Below the pieces are notes generated by a model, which saw nothing but the letters and a program-made list of their open reading frames with translations, had not been told where the DNA came from and did not search any database. Both the position numbers and the translations under genes were made by a program. From Novosphingobium sp. UBA6272 (lineage in GTDB: Bacteria; Pseudomonadota; Alphaproteobacteria; Sphingomonadales; Sphingomonadaceae), in NCBI RefSeq assembly GCF_002440635.1, contig NZ_DJUW01000017.1:181495-245494 (forward strand): a stretch of DNA of 64,000 bases. The letters are read 5' to 3'. How positions within the stretch are numbered: the first letter of the stretch is position 1; every line of letters begins with the position of its first letter. Positions 16,915 to 27,300 of this stretch are shown piece by piece.

Positions 16915-17267
16915 TGCGCATCCTCGCGTCCGGCCATGAACCTGATCAGCGTTTTCAGATCATCGGGCGTGCATTCAAAGCATTGTCCCCCGGCCGGCAT
17001 GCCGCCCTTGCCCTGGATCGCGGCCGAAAGCAGCGCCGCCTCGCCCTGTGCCCAGCGCGGATCCCACAGCGTGCGGTCCCCGGTCAGCGGTGCGAGCGAA
17101 TCCTTGACCGTGTGGCAGGCCTTGCACGACCCGGCATAAAGCTGGGCCAGGCGTGGGTCCCTGGGTGAGAGCGCGGCGCTTTGCTCGGCGGTCAGCGGCC
17201 GGGGCGGGGCTTCCGCCGGACCGCAGGCGGCCAAGGCAAGAACCGGAATGAATAGCAGGCGCCGCAT
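16911..17267 (-). CDS. Lipoprotein c-type cytochrome
   Basis: A 118-residue monohaem cytochrome c anchored as a lipoprotein: the leader MRRLLFIPVLALAAC puts the lipidated Cys at 15. Haem attaches at C48-K-A-C51-H52. Met90 in GKGGMPAGG is the likely sixth ligand. Two further Cys in GGQCFECTP resemble the disulfide of cytochrome c5-like proteins. It is the promoter-proximal gene of the operon with the lactone oxidase and the PLP enzyme, so it probably takes electrons from the oxidase. AAGGGAAGGGAG upstream gives a strong ribosome-binding site. Confidence 0.9.
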   Translation of the reverse strand: MRRLLFIPVLALAACGPAEAPPRPLTAEQSAALSPRDPRLAQLYAGSCKACHTVKDSLAPLTGDRTLWDPRWAQGEAALLSAAIQGKGGMPAGGQCFECTPDDLKTLIRFMAGREDAQ

Positions 17268-17288
17268 GATTCTCCCTTCCCTTGGAAG

Positions 17289-17319
17289 AGAAATCTAGCT
17301 ATCACTATATTTCTGTCAA
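17289..17319. promoter_or_regulatory. Shared operator and divergent promoters, TetR / cytochrome-oxidase operon
   Basis: A 10-bp inverted repeat with one mismatch, AGAAATCTAG (17289-17298) and CTATATTTCT (17305-17314), has a 6-bp spacer. On the minus strand TTGACA (17319-17314), 16 bp, TAGATT forms a sigma70 promoter for the operon that overlaps the repeat. On the plus strand TTGGAA (17282), 17 bp, CTATAT (17305) could serve the TetR gene. One bound repressor would therefore block both. Confidence 0.75.
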
Positions 17320-17331
17320 GCCGGGAACCGC

Positions 17332-17901
17332 ATGATCCGCAAACCCACCCAGAAGCGCGCGCTGGCGACCTATGAAAAGCTGCTCGACGCGGCGGGGGAA
17401 TTGTTGTCGGAATTGGGGGTAGAGCGGATCAGCACCAATCTGGTTGCGGCCCGCGCCGGAGTCAGCCCGCCGACGCTTTACCACTATTTCGCCGACAAGT
17501 ACGCGCTGCTCGCCGCGCTGGGGGAGCGGCTGATGGCCGCGCAAAACGCACTGGTCGGACTCGACCCGCGGCAGGATGAGCAGGCTATCGCCCGGGTCCT
17601 GCGCGATCACGTGACCCTGACCCGGGCCAGCCCGGGCGGTCCATGGATCATGCGGATGCTGCGCGCGGTGCCGCAGCTCGCCGCAGTCCGGCTGGCCTCG
17701 CACCGCGAACTTGCCACCGCCCTGGCGCGGCAGGCCTGGATCGCCGACCCCTGGGCCGACCGCGCCGCACTTGAACGGCGCGCCCGGCTCTGCGTCGATA
17801 TCGGCTATGCCGCGATCGAACTGGTATTCGACGAGCCTGAGCTCGACGAAGCCGAAGTCATGGCCGACGCCGCCCGGGCTATCCGGGCGGTGCTGGATTG
17901 A
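17332..17901 (+). CDS. TetR-family transcriptional regulator
   Basis: A 189-residue regulator. The N-terminal helix-turn-helix is clear: LLDAAGELLSELGVERIS, then VAARAGVSPPTLYHYFADK (about residues 41-59), the standard TetR recognition helix. The C-terminal ligand domain is not assigned. It is divergent from the cytochrome-lactone oxidase-PLP enzyme operon and separated by a 64-bp gap that holds an inverted repeat over both promoters. That arrangement makes it the likely autoregulating repressor of the operon, responding to a substrate or product. There is no clear Shine-Dalgarno. The gene ends 3 bp before the convergent helicase stop. Confidence 0.88.
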   Translation: MIRKPTQKRALATYEKLLDAAGELLSELGVERISTNLVAARAGVSPPTLYHYFADKYALLAALGERLMAAQNALVGLDPRQDEQAIARVLRDHVTLTRASPGGPWIMRMLRAVPQLAAVRLASHRELATALARQAWIADPWADRAALERRARLCVDIGYAAIELVFDEPELDEAEVMADAARAIRAVLD

Positions 17902-17904
17902 ACC

Positions 17905-19563
<1,659 letters not shown>

Positions 19564-19580
19564 TACAAAATCTCTTTCTT

Positions 19581-19617
19581 TTGCTTCTTCCGCTCATGCT
19601 GAGCCTGTCGAAGCAAC
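19581..19617. repeat. Dispersed intergenic repeat, copy 2
   Basis: TTGCTTC and GAAGCAA flank a core, CGCTCATGCTGAGCCTGTCG, that matches the repeat at 4117-4144 with a few changes. It lies in the leader of the helicase gene, 17 bp upstream of its start. Confidence 0.55.
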
Positions 19618-19991
19618 AATTTGAAGCGGCGCGCGCGCGGGTATTCCGCTCGACACGAAGCAAGGTTCGTTTCGATGCGACCCTGCGTGAAGAAGGTGGC
19701 TTCAGGTTCGGATCGACCGGGCAATCGGGGCGGCCATTCCGTCGAAGGAGGCCTCACGCTGCGCCGTATTTCCATGCGGAGTTCACCGCAGGGCCGGTCG
19801 TGTTGCAGCGCCTTTATGCTGCATTGCGAAATAAAGCAAGGAAATTGCGTGGGGGTGCGGCTTCAACCCTGCACACCGCCACAGTGGCAGCCCCGGCCCG
19901 GCGTTTGCCGTGACCGGGGCTGCGTGCGACCCTCGGGGGGCTTCGTGCTGGCCGCGGGGACGGCCTGGGTCCCCGAAGGCCGGTTCAGTGC
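19618..19991. other. Gene-free stretch with two strong hairpins
   Basis: I see no credible gene here; frames that stay open are Arg/Ala-rich and lack a ribosome-binding site. A 10-bp perfect inverted repeat (GCAGCCCCGG at 19887 with its complement at 19914) encloses a second small stem, CGGC/GCCG. A 7-bp stem CGGGGAC/GTCCCCG lies at 19955-19975, just 3' of the repeat-protein gene on the minus strand. Neither is followed by a T run, so they may act in RNA stability or Rho-dependent ending. Confidence 0.6.
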
Positions 19992-20303
19992 TCAGGTGTG
20001 GCCCGGGCCATCGTCGGTGCCGTGACCGCCGCGACCGCGATCATCACCCGCCGGATCGTCGGTTCCGCGACCGCGACGGCTGTCAGCGGTCTTGTCATCG
20101 GCACCGCGCTGGCGGCTGGCGGCGGTGTCATCCGTGCCGCGACCCTGGCGGACGTGGCCGGCCGGATCATCGCAGCCGCGGCACTGACGGACGTGACCGG
20201 CGGGATCGTCGGCACCGCGGCCCTGGCGGGCCTGAGCGGCAGGAACGGCAAGCGATGCGGCTAGGGCGGCACCGATCAGCGCGAGGCTGGAAATCTTCGA
20301 CAT
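19992..20303 (-). CDS. Small secreted repeat protein (RGxDDPAGHVRQ repeats)
   Basis: A 103-residue protein with a clear signal peptide, MSKISSLALIGAALAASL, cleaved near AQA. The mature part is almost wholly degenerate tandem repeats of 11-13 residues around RG-x-DDPAGHVRQ: two good copies, then RGTDDTAASRQ, RGADDKTADSRRG, RGTDDPAGDDRG and GTDDGPGHT. It is highly charged, with alternating Arg and Asp-Asp, and has one CRGC Cys pair. GGGAGA stands 7 bp before the ATG at 20303, which supports real translation. I know no family; metal binding through Asp/His or an envelope role are guesses. It diverges from the outer-membrane barrel gene at 20532. Confidence 0.65.
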   Translation of the reverse strand: MSKISSLALIGAALAASLAVPAAQARQGRGADDPAGHVRQCRGCDDPAGHVRQGRGTDDTAASRQRGADDKTADSRRGRGTDDPAGDDRGRGGHGTDDGPGHT

Positions 20304-20531
20304 GATATGTCTCCCATCAAAACAGTCAGCCCGGGCGGGCGGACAGAGGGGAAACGACACCCGATCGAACTTATTCCAGCAAAACTGAAAAAAGTTGCGT
20401 CGGCATCAAAAGCTGCGGAATAAAAGCAAACAGAGGGCGTTGGATCGGTAGCAACGGTGAAGCTTCGTGCCGTTGCGGTGTTGAATAGCCGGAACCGTTC
20501 AAGCAGCGATCCGGATCAGAGGGGAATGATC

Positions 20532-21503
20532 ATGACCAAGAAACTCATGCTGCTGGCGGCAGTCGCCTGCCTGTCGGTGCCGGCTCTGGCCCAAGCCCAG
20601 GAAGCCGCGCCGCCGCCCGCGCAGAGCGACGAGGATCCCGGCGTCCTGCGCCTGACCACCGGGGTCAGCTACTCCGAGGGTGACTATGGCGATATCCAGG
20701 GTACCAAGGTGATCGCCGCGCCGATCGGGCTGAAGTACAGCAAGGGCGGCTTTTCGGTGCGGGTGTCGGTGCCCTATATCCAAATCGACGGCCCCGGCAG
20801 CCTGATCGATACGCCAGGCACGGGTGATGCCGGTGGCGGCGCCGATGACAGCGGCGGCAGCAATTCCGGATCCAACAGCGGTTCGGGATCGTCGGGATCG
20901 AATTCGGGCTCGGGCAGCAGCGGATCATCCGGCGGCTCTGGTTCCTCGGGCGGATCGGGTTCTTCGGGCGGCAGTTCGAGCGGAGGCAACGTGGTGACCG
21001 TGCCAGGCGCGATCAACAACAAGCGCAGCGGCTTTGGCGACGTTTCAGTGGCCATGACCTATTCGTTCGAACTGGGCGACAGCACCTTCTTCGATGTTAC
21101 CGGCCGCGTGAAGCTGCCGACTGCATCACAGGCCAAGCGGCTCGGTACTGGCAAGGTCGACTTCACCGTTGGCGGCGATCTGGTGCAGGATATCGGCGAT
21201 GCCACCTTCTACGTCGGCGCCGCGCACAAGTTTCGCGGCAAGCCGGTCGGATCGAGCCTACGCGATACCTGGAGCTTCGCCGGCGGGATGAGCTACCGCC
21301 TGCCCGGCCGGACCTCGATCGGGGTCGACTATGACTGGCAGGAAGCCTCGTTCCTGGGCAATGGCCCGTCGAGCGAAGTGACCGGCTGGATCAACTTCGG
21401 GCTGACCCGGCGGGTGCGGATGCAGCTGTTCGCCTCGACCGGAACCAATGTGAACAGCACCGATCTCGCGGCCGGTCTGTCGCTTAGCGTGCGGCTCAAC
21501 TAA
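20532..21503 (+). CDS. Outer-membrane beta-barrel protein with Gly/Ser-rich insert
   Basis: A 323-residue exported protein: signal peptide MTKKLMLLAAVACLSVPALAQA, then alternating beta strands (LRLTTGVSYSEGDYG, TKVIAAPIGLKYSK, FSVRVSVPYIQI) typical of a barrel. The chain ends in LSLSVRLN. After the third strand, residues about 98-155 are a low-complexity run of Gly and Ser with a few Asp and Asn, which should sit in a loop. The rest resembles transporter-like outer-membrane proteins of the MetA-pathway phenol-degradation type (VTGRVKLPTA, IGVDYDWQEAS). ATG 20532 has AGAGGGGA upstream; an earlier start at 20457 would put the leader internally. Function is unknown. Confidence 0.75.
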   Translation: MTKKLMLLAAVACLSVPALAQAQEAAPPPAQSDEDPGVLRLTTGVSYSEGDYGDIQGTKVIAAPIGLKYSKGGFSVRVSVPYIQIDGPGSLIDTPGTGDAGGGADDSGGSNSGSNSGSGSSGSNSGSGSSGSSGGSGSSGGSGSSGGSSSGGNVVTVPGAINNKRSGFGDVSVAMTYSFELGDSTFFDVTGRVKLPTASQAKRLGTGKVDFTVGGDLVQDIGDATFYVGAAHKFRGKPVGSSLRDTWSFAGGMSYRLPGRTSIGVDYDWQEASFLGNGPSSEVTGWINFGLTRRVRMQLFASTGTNVNSTDLAAGLSLSVRLN

Positions 21504-21540
21504 GCCCTGACAATGCTGGGGAATTGAATGGGGCGGCCGC

Positions 21541-22248
21541 CTAGCGGTCGCCCCATCCTTTTGCGATCAAGGCCTGTTCGCCGGCTGCATCAAGCGGATC
21601 GGCGGTGCCGAGCCGGGCATGGGCCGCATTGATCGCGGCGCTGCCTGCGCCGCCGGCCAGCTGGATATCCCCGCCGGTCTGCGGCGCAGGGGTCTTGCCT
21701 TCTGCTTCGACCTTCCAGCCCTGACCGGTCCGGCAAGCGATCCCGGTCTGGTCGGCCAGACGATATTCGCGGCACCAGCGGCCATCGGCGGCCCTGGCGG
21801 TCAGGACAGGCTCGATCGTCCGGCCATCGGCGAGCCGCGCCTGCTGAAGCGCCGGCGTGGTATCCAGTGCAAGCGAGAGGCCGCCGTCCAGCGGCAGGGC
21901 TGCGGGCCGCTGGTTCAGGACCAGCACCAGCGCAAGGCCGGCCGCCAGCGCCCCGCCGACCGGCACCCAGCTGCGCCGCCACCATACGGGATTGTCATTG
22001 GCGGCAATCGGCATGGGCTGCGGTTCGGCCAGGCCCATCTGGGCCAGCAGATCGTCGCCGATCGGCTGGTCGGCCAGCGGAGCAAGCGCGCCGGCAATGA
22101 AGCTGTCGTTCGCGCGCCAGCTCGCGGCGCGCTCGGCCAGTTCGGGATTGCGTTCCAGCTCGGCCTCGAAGGCTGCCGCTTCTTCGGGCGAAAGCGCGCC
22201 GTCGAGCCAGGCCGAAAGCCGTTCTTCGGGCGTGGTCTTGTCGGTCAT
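21541..22248 (-). CDS. Membrane-anchored anti-sigma factor
   Basis: A 235-residue protein with an N-terminal anti-sigma-like domain (PEERLSAWLDGALSPEEAAAFE). One membrane span follows around residues 92-112 (VPVGGALAAGLALVLVL), then a periplasmic domain of about 120 residues. The first domain should hold the partner ECF sigma at the membrane. No zinc motif (HxxxCxxC) is present, so it is not of the ChrR type. The ATG at 22248 overlaps the sigma gene stop (ATGA), with GGAGG upstream: tight translational coupling of sigma and anti-sigma. The signal that releases the sigma factor is unknown; the S8 protease next door is a candidate. Confidence 0.85.
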   Translation of the reverse strand: MTDKTTPEERLSAWLDGALSPEEAAAFEAELERNPELAERAASWRANDSFIAGALAPLADQPIGDDLLAQMGLAEPQPMPIAANDNPVWWRRSWVPVGGALAAGLALVLVLNQRPAALPLDGGLSLALDTTPALQQARLADGRTIEPVLTARAADGRWCREYRLADQTGIACRTGQGWKVEAEGKTPAPQTGGDIQLAGGAGSAAINAAHARLGTADPLDAAGEQALIAKGWGDR

Positions 22249-22769
22249 TGCAAGCCTCCGCCGCTGCGCCCGACCGCGGCATCGATCCGGCTCCGGGCGC
22301 GGGCCAGCCGGCTCATGATCGTGCCGACCGGCACTTCCAGCACTTCGGCCGCCTCGCGGTAGCTCAGCCCTTCGACCACCACCAGCAGGAAGGCGCTGCG
22401 CTGATCCTCGGGCACGGTCTGCAGCGCGCGCTGGGCGGCGGCCAGGTCCGAGCGGTTCTCGACCAGATCGCGCCCGTCCTCGCCCCTGGTTTCGGCGATC
22501 TCCTCGATATCGATCTGCTGCCCGCGCCTGCTGCCCGCGCGCACCGCATCGATATGCAGGTTGCGGGCAATCCGGAACATCCACGCGTCGACGCGGGTGC
22601 CGGCTTCAAACAGGTGCGCGCGGCCCAGGGCGCGTTCCACTGTCGACTGCATCAGGTCGTCTCCATCTTCGCCATGGCCGGTCAGCCCCCGGCAGAACCG
22701 CCGCAGCCGCGGCAATGCTGCCACGATCGCGGCGCGCATCGCCTGGGCATCAGAACCGGGATCGGCCAT
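22245..22769 (-). CDS. ECF RNA polymerase sigma factor
   Basis: A 174-residue group 4 (ECF) sigma factor. Region 2 (about residues 12-80) has LRRFCRGLTGHGEDGDDLMQ and DAWMFRIARNLHIDAVRA, which bind the -10 element and core polymerase. Region 4 (about 118-165) has LLVVVEGLSYREAAEVLEVP and VGTIMSRLARARSR, the helix-turn-helix for the -35 element. The start at ATG 22769 has AGGAGA 5 bp upstream; a start at 22802 would overlap the promoter. It probably drives itself and the divergent S8 protease, since both have GGAAT-N16-CGTT ahead. Confidence 0.93.
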   Translation of the reverse strand: MADPGSDAQAMRAAIVAALPRLRRFCRGLTGHGEDGDDLMQSTVERALGRAHLFEAGTRVDAWMFRIARNLHIDAVRAGSRRGQQIDIEEIAETRGEDGRDLVENRSDLAAAQRALQTVPEDQRSAFLLVVVEGLSYREAAEVLEVPVGTIMSRLARARSRIDAAVGRSGGGLQ

Positions 22770-22783
22770 CTCTTCTCCTGCAA

Positions 22784-22808
22784 AACGACCGGCGCGGCGC
22801 AAAATTCC
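22784..22808 (-). promoter_or_regulatory. ECF-type promoter of the sigma gene
   Basis: On the minus strand GGAAT (22808-22804), a 16-bp spacer and CGTT (22787-22784) match the alphaproteobacterial ECF pattern GGAAC-N16/17-CGTT. The expected transcript start is only about 8 bp before the sigma ATG, so its leader would be very short. Confidence 0.6.
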
Positions 22809-22859
22809 CGCGTCTCGTCGCGATTTTTTGCGTTTGCCTTAGGCATTTGCAAGTGGGTT

Positions 22860-22884
22860 GGAATAAGTTTGCGCGCATTGCGTT
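22860..22884 (+). promoter_or_regulatory. ECF-type promoter of the S8 protease gene
   Basis: GGAAT (22860-22864), a 16-bp spacer and CGTT (22881-22884) lie about 50 bp before the protease GTG start. They have the same sequence and spacing as the divergent promoter at 22784-22808. The shared pattern suggests one sigma factor drives both genes. Confidence 0.65.
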
Positions 22885-22934
22885 AGGTCAACAGCCGCAA
22901 GGCTGCTTGAAATGGCGCAGGAAGGGGTTCGATC

Positions 22935-24368
22935 GTGAGGTTCAAGGCAGGCACATCGCTGGCAGTTCTGGCTGTTGTTGCAATGGCGACCATGCATGGT
23001 GCGGCCCCCGCGCATGAGCGGGAAGCGGACACGGGCTCGAAGGCCGAACAGCGGCTTGACAAGGACATGCGCGACATCGCCGATCGCACCGCGCGGCGCG
23101 ATGCCGACTATGCGGCCGAACGCGCCAAGATCGAAGCCGATGTCCTGAAAGACCCGCGCAAGGCCGAAGACCTGAAAAAGCTTGACGCCGATTTCGCCCG
23201 CGAAACCCAGAAGCTGAATGAGGACGCGGCCAAGGCGCAGGAAGACTTCATGGAGGAAAGCGCCAAGGAAGCCGAGGATCTGGCTGAACATGGCGGGGAC
23301 AACTCGGGCCACGGCAGCGCCGAATCGATGCACGATCTGGGTGAGAGCGAAGGCGCCGAATTCGATGATCGCGGCTTTCCGGTAAAGCGCGGCGAAGTGG
23401 TCGGAATCGACCTGTCCCCCGCCACCGTGACCAAGGCCGAAGCCCGGGGTTTCAAGGTGATCGGGCGCGAGAAGCTGGAAATGCTCGACCGCGAGGTGAT
23501 CCGCCTGTCGGCCCCGCAAGGGATGGACGCGCGCACCGCGCTGCGCGAACTGCGCGCGATCGATCCTGCGGCGGTGGTCGATCTGATCCACTACTACGGC
23601 CTCAATCTGACCGCAGGGGGCAAGGGCCATTCCGTCTCGGCCAGGAAAATGCCGCGCGTCTCGGGCGAGCGGGTGGCGGTTGGCGTGATCGATACGGCGA
23701 TCGCGCCGCACGCCGCGCTGCACGGCGCGCAGCTGACGGTCTGGCCGGCCGGCAATCTGGGCAATGCTCCGGTCGCCCATGGCACGGCGGTGGCATCGCT
23801 GCTGGCCTCCGAAGGGCAGGCGCGGATCTATTCGGCCAATATCTTTCGGGGCAGCGCGGAGCGCCCCTTCACCTCGGCCGACGTGATTGCCGATGCGCTC
23901 GAATGGATGCTGCGGACCGATGCGCAGACCATCAACATGAGCCTGGCCGGACCACGCAACGCGATCCTCGACCGGCTGATCCGCGATGCCATGGCGCGGG
24001 GGCGGACCGTGGTCGCGGCGGCCGGCAATGGCGGGCCAAGCGCGCCGCCGGCCTATCCCGCCGCCGTGCCCGGCGTGGTGGCGGTTACCGCGGTCGACAA
24101 AGACCTTCGAATCTATCGCTATGCCAACCGCGGCAACTACATCACGGTTGCGGCGCAAGGCGTAGACGTCCTCGCCGCGCGCGCGCCGGGGGGCTATGCC
24201 CGCTTCACCGGAACCTCGTTCGCCACCCCGCACGTGACCGGCTGGATCGCCCGCTGCCGCGCCGCCGGATCGCCCGCACGGACCTGCGAAGCGGCGCTGC
24301 GCAAGGCCGCCCGCGATCTCGGCACGCCGGGCCGGGATGACGTGTTCGGCGCGGGGTATGTGCGGTAG
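22935..24368 (+). CDS. Exported S8 (subtilisin-like) serine protease with coiled-coil pro-region
   Basis: A 477-residue secreted protease. An N-terminal signal (LAVLAVVAMATMHGAA) is followed by a long charged helical region (about residues 35-120, rich in Lys, Glu, Ala and Asp) likely to form a coiled coil. A linker domain follows, then the catalytic domain. The triad is visible: Asp253 in GVIDTAIAPH, His282 in AHGTAVASLL, and Ser428 in GTSFATPHVTG, with the oxyanion Asn365 in AAGNGG. The start is GTG 22935 with AGGAAGGGG upstream. It is divergent from an ECF sigma/anti-sigma pair and has an ECF-type promoter, so it is probably a sigma target and perhaps acts on the envelope signal. Confidence 0.9.
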   Translation: MRFKAGTSLAVLAVVAMATMHGAAPAHEREADTGSKAEQRLDKDMRDIADRTARRDADYAAERAKIEADVLKDPRKAEDLKKLDADFARETQKLNEDAAKAQEDFMEESAKEAEDLAEHGGDNSGHGSAESMHDLGESEGAEFDDRGFPVKRGEVVGIDLSPATVTKAEARGFKVIGREKLEMLDREVIRLSAPQGMDARTALRELRAIDPAAVVDLIHYYGLNLTAGGKGHSVSARKMPRVSGERVAVGVIDTAIAPHAALHGAQLTVWPAGNLGNAPVAHGTAVASLLASEGQARIYSANIFRGSAERPFTSADVIADALEWMLRTDAQTINMSLAGPRNAILDRLIRDAMARGRTVVAAAGNGGPSAPPAYPAAVPGVVAVTAVDKDLRIYRYANRGNYITVAAQGVDVLAARAPGGYARFTGTSFATPHVTGWIARCRAAGSPARTCEAALRKAARDLGTPGRDDVFGAGYVR

Positions 24369-24377
24369 GGGTTAGTC

Positions 24378-27300
24378 TCACTTCCCGCCGAACCGGGGAA
24401 TCTGATAGTCCGGACGCAGCCAGCGGACTTTGCCCTGGCGTTCTTCGTCGGCGCGTTCGGCGTTCAGCGCGACCAGCCGGGTGACGATTTCGGCGGGCGG
24501 CAGGTCGGCGGGCCAGCCATAGGCTGCGGCCACGGCGGCATCGAGCTGGTTGTGGATTTGATCGACGATCCCGGCGCGCGCGGCAGTGGCGCGGGCCTGA
24601 TCCTGCGGAGACAGCTTGGTCTTGCTGCGCAGTTTATCGCGCCAATTATAGATTTCGGTCATGGTCAAGCCCGGCACTTCGGCGAGCGCGGCCTTGCGGG
24701 TGGCGTCAAGTTCTTCGGCGAGCTCGGCGATTGCGGCGCGTTGTTCCGGTGTAGGGTCAGGGAAAGGGAATGGGTCGAATATACTCGACTTTACGTACAC
24801 GTGACCAGCTTCGAAGTTCGCCATGCCAATCAAACCACAACGCGCAAATGTCCACTGCTGATGGATTTCCGAACAAAGAACGCCAAGTTCCATTGAAGTC
24901 TCGAAAGTCAATACTGTGATCTTATTATCTGGTAGAACTGACTGATCTACGAACTGAAAAACGCGGTGTCGCGCTGTCTCGACCGTGGCAATGTAACGAT
25001 GCAAACCCGTCAAAGCTGACCTTAATTCAGGACGAGATTTCCCCATCAACCACCACTGCTCAAAATAAACGATCGCATCTTTGGAGGGTTTTTCTCCCTT
25101 CGACAGTTTTTCGTCGATAACGTCCTGCCTGGAGTTGCGCACAGTTCGCATTAGATGTTGATAGACCTCAGGAAAACGCAGCCTAACCTCTCTTTCATGC
25201 AGTCCGAAAAGGTCGATCACCATCACATCGCGCGAACGTTGCAGCAAGTCGCGTCCATTGCGATAGGGGCGAATGTATAACTCAAGCCCTTCGCGGCGGC
25301 CAAGTCCGAGCATTTCGGCTTCGCTTGCGGTTACAATAAAACCATTGCCGTGCAGTTTGACACCAGGTGACGCAAGGCCTTCGTTGGCTTTGAGTGGTAA
25401 GGCCCGCGTAACATCCGACCCCAACGAAAGATCCGGATTGATCTTTCCGACCGTGCTGCGTGTTTCTAGCAGTGGATCGTCGGAGGTAAGTCCGGCTTCG
25501 TGAACAACTTCGACTAGTTGGCCATCCTCTGCGCCAAGTACGGCAACGGTCATTGCGATCCGTACGGCGGCTGCATCCTTGCTGGCTTTGGTCCAAGGGT
25601 GATCAGGGATCGCCAACAAGAGCGATATTTGCCGATCCTTGAGATAAGCTTCGATTACCCTGCGGCTGAATGTCTGGGTAATCGAATTCGTCGTAACGAA
25701 GCCAAATCGCTGCAAGGGGCTGCCAAGCGCGACGAGCGAATTTGCCGCCCGATCCCACCATTGCATGACGAAATCGGCCGATTTGGGCACACGCGGATTG
25801 GCCGCCCACAGCGCCTCAGCATATTCTCCGCCGAGGTTGCGTCGAATATCCTTGCCGCCGATAAAAGGCGGATTCCCGACGATAAACTCCGCCTCCGGCC
25901 ACGGCGGAATGGTCGGGTTCGCAAAATCAGGTTCACCGGTTTCCTTGCGCAGCAGCACCGCATCATAGCCGCCGTGCTTGCCGAAATTGATGCTCGCGCC
26001 GCGCTGCAGCACGGGTTCGGGCACGGCATCGGGATCGTCCTTCAGCCGGTTGCGCAACCAGCCAATCCACAGCACCAGCTCGGCAATCTTGGCGGCGCGC
26101 GGGTTCAGTTCCAGTCCGTGGAACTGGTGGGGGCCTACACGCGGTTGGGCATCGCCGCCCAGCGTCTGGATACGCTCGATCACCTTGCTTTCCAGCGCCT
26201 GGAGCAGCTCCATCGCCACATAGAGGAAATTGCCGGTCCCGCAGGCCGGATCGAGCACGCGCAAAGTAGCCAAGCGGTCATGGAATGCGGCGGCGGCAGG
26301 CAGGACCTCAGCCATCGGCAGGGCTTCGATCGCTTCCCATTCGGGTTCCAACACATCCATGATCGTGGCGCGCACCAACGTGATCACATAGGGACGGGGG
26401 GTGTAATGCGCGCCCAGCTTGGCGCGGTCTTCGCCGCTCAGCGCCTGTTCCAGCAGGGTGCCGAAGATCGCCGGCTCCACCCGCCGCCAGTTCTGCCGCG
26501 CGGCTTCATACAGGTTGTGAACCAGAAAGCCGCCCAACTGATAGGTCCGGCTGTCTTCAAACAGGCCGCCGTTGAAATAGCGGACGTCGGTTTTCAGCGC
26601 CATTGAGAAGCGGTTGCCGGGATCGGCGTTGTTCATCTTTTCGAACAGATCGCGCAGGCCATTGGCGAAATAGCCGTCGTTGCCTTCGGCTTCCTTCAAA
26701 AACTCCTCAAAGCTGCGGCGGGGCAGCAGTTCGATATCTTCCGCGAACATGCAGAACAGCACCCGCATCAGGAACAGGCTGGCCTCTTCGATTTCCAGCG
26801 CCTGATCGGCCTTGGACAGGCCTTTGGCCTTGATCCCTTCCTCAAGATACTTGCTGACTTCGGCCAGATTGGTGGCAACTTGCCGGGTGACCGCGGCGGA
26901 CTGGAAACGCGGATCGACCGAGCGCGGATCGGTCCAGATCGCGAGCAGCAGTTCCAGCGCGGTCTTGCCGGTTCGGGCCACTTCGCTGTCGCTGGCCAGA
27001 TCGGTCAATTCGATCCGGTAGGACTGGCGATCGGGAAAATATTCGTAGTCGCGCCCGTTGCCTGCCGGATCGACGTAAAGCTCAAACGCGCGGCCGACGT
27101 CGCAGACGATCAGGAACGGGGAAACCGGCTCTGACGAGGGCAGGTTGCGGGCATAGTTGCGGGCCTGAAGCCAGGCATCGCGCATCAGCACGTCATACCG
27201 CGCGCCCGAGGGGGCGCGGGAACGCTGATCGCTGTCGCCCAGATCAAGCGGGGTCTGTTCGGGCTTCAGGTAGCTTTGCTTGGCCTCCATGATGAAGTGG

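Noticed and set aside
19581..20264. Several overlapping open frames around 19.6-20.3 kb on the plus strand
   Set aside because: They are Arg/Pro/Ala-rich, lack ribosome-binding sites and cross the repeat element and the minus-strand secreted-protein gene.
22839..24233. Open frame of 464 codons on the minus strand opposite the S8 protease gene
   Set aside because: The sense strand carries a complete catalytic triad and signal peptide; the antisense product is Arg/Gly/His-rich without motifs.
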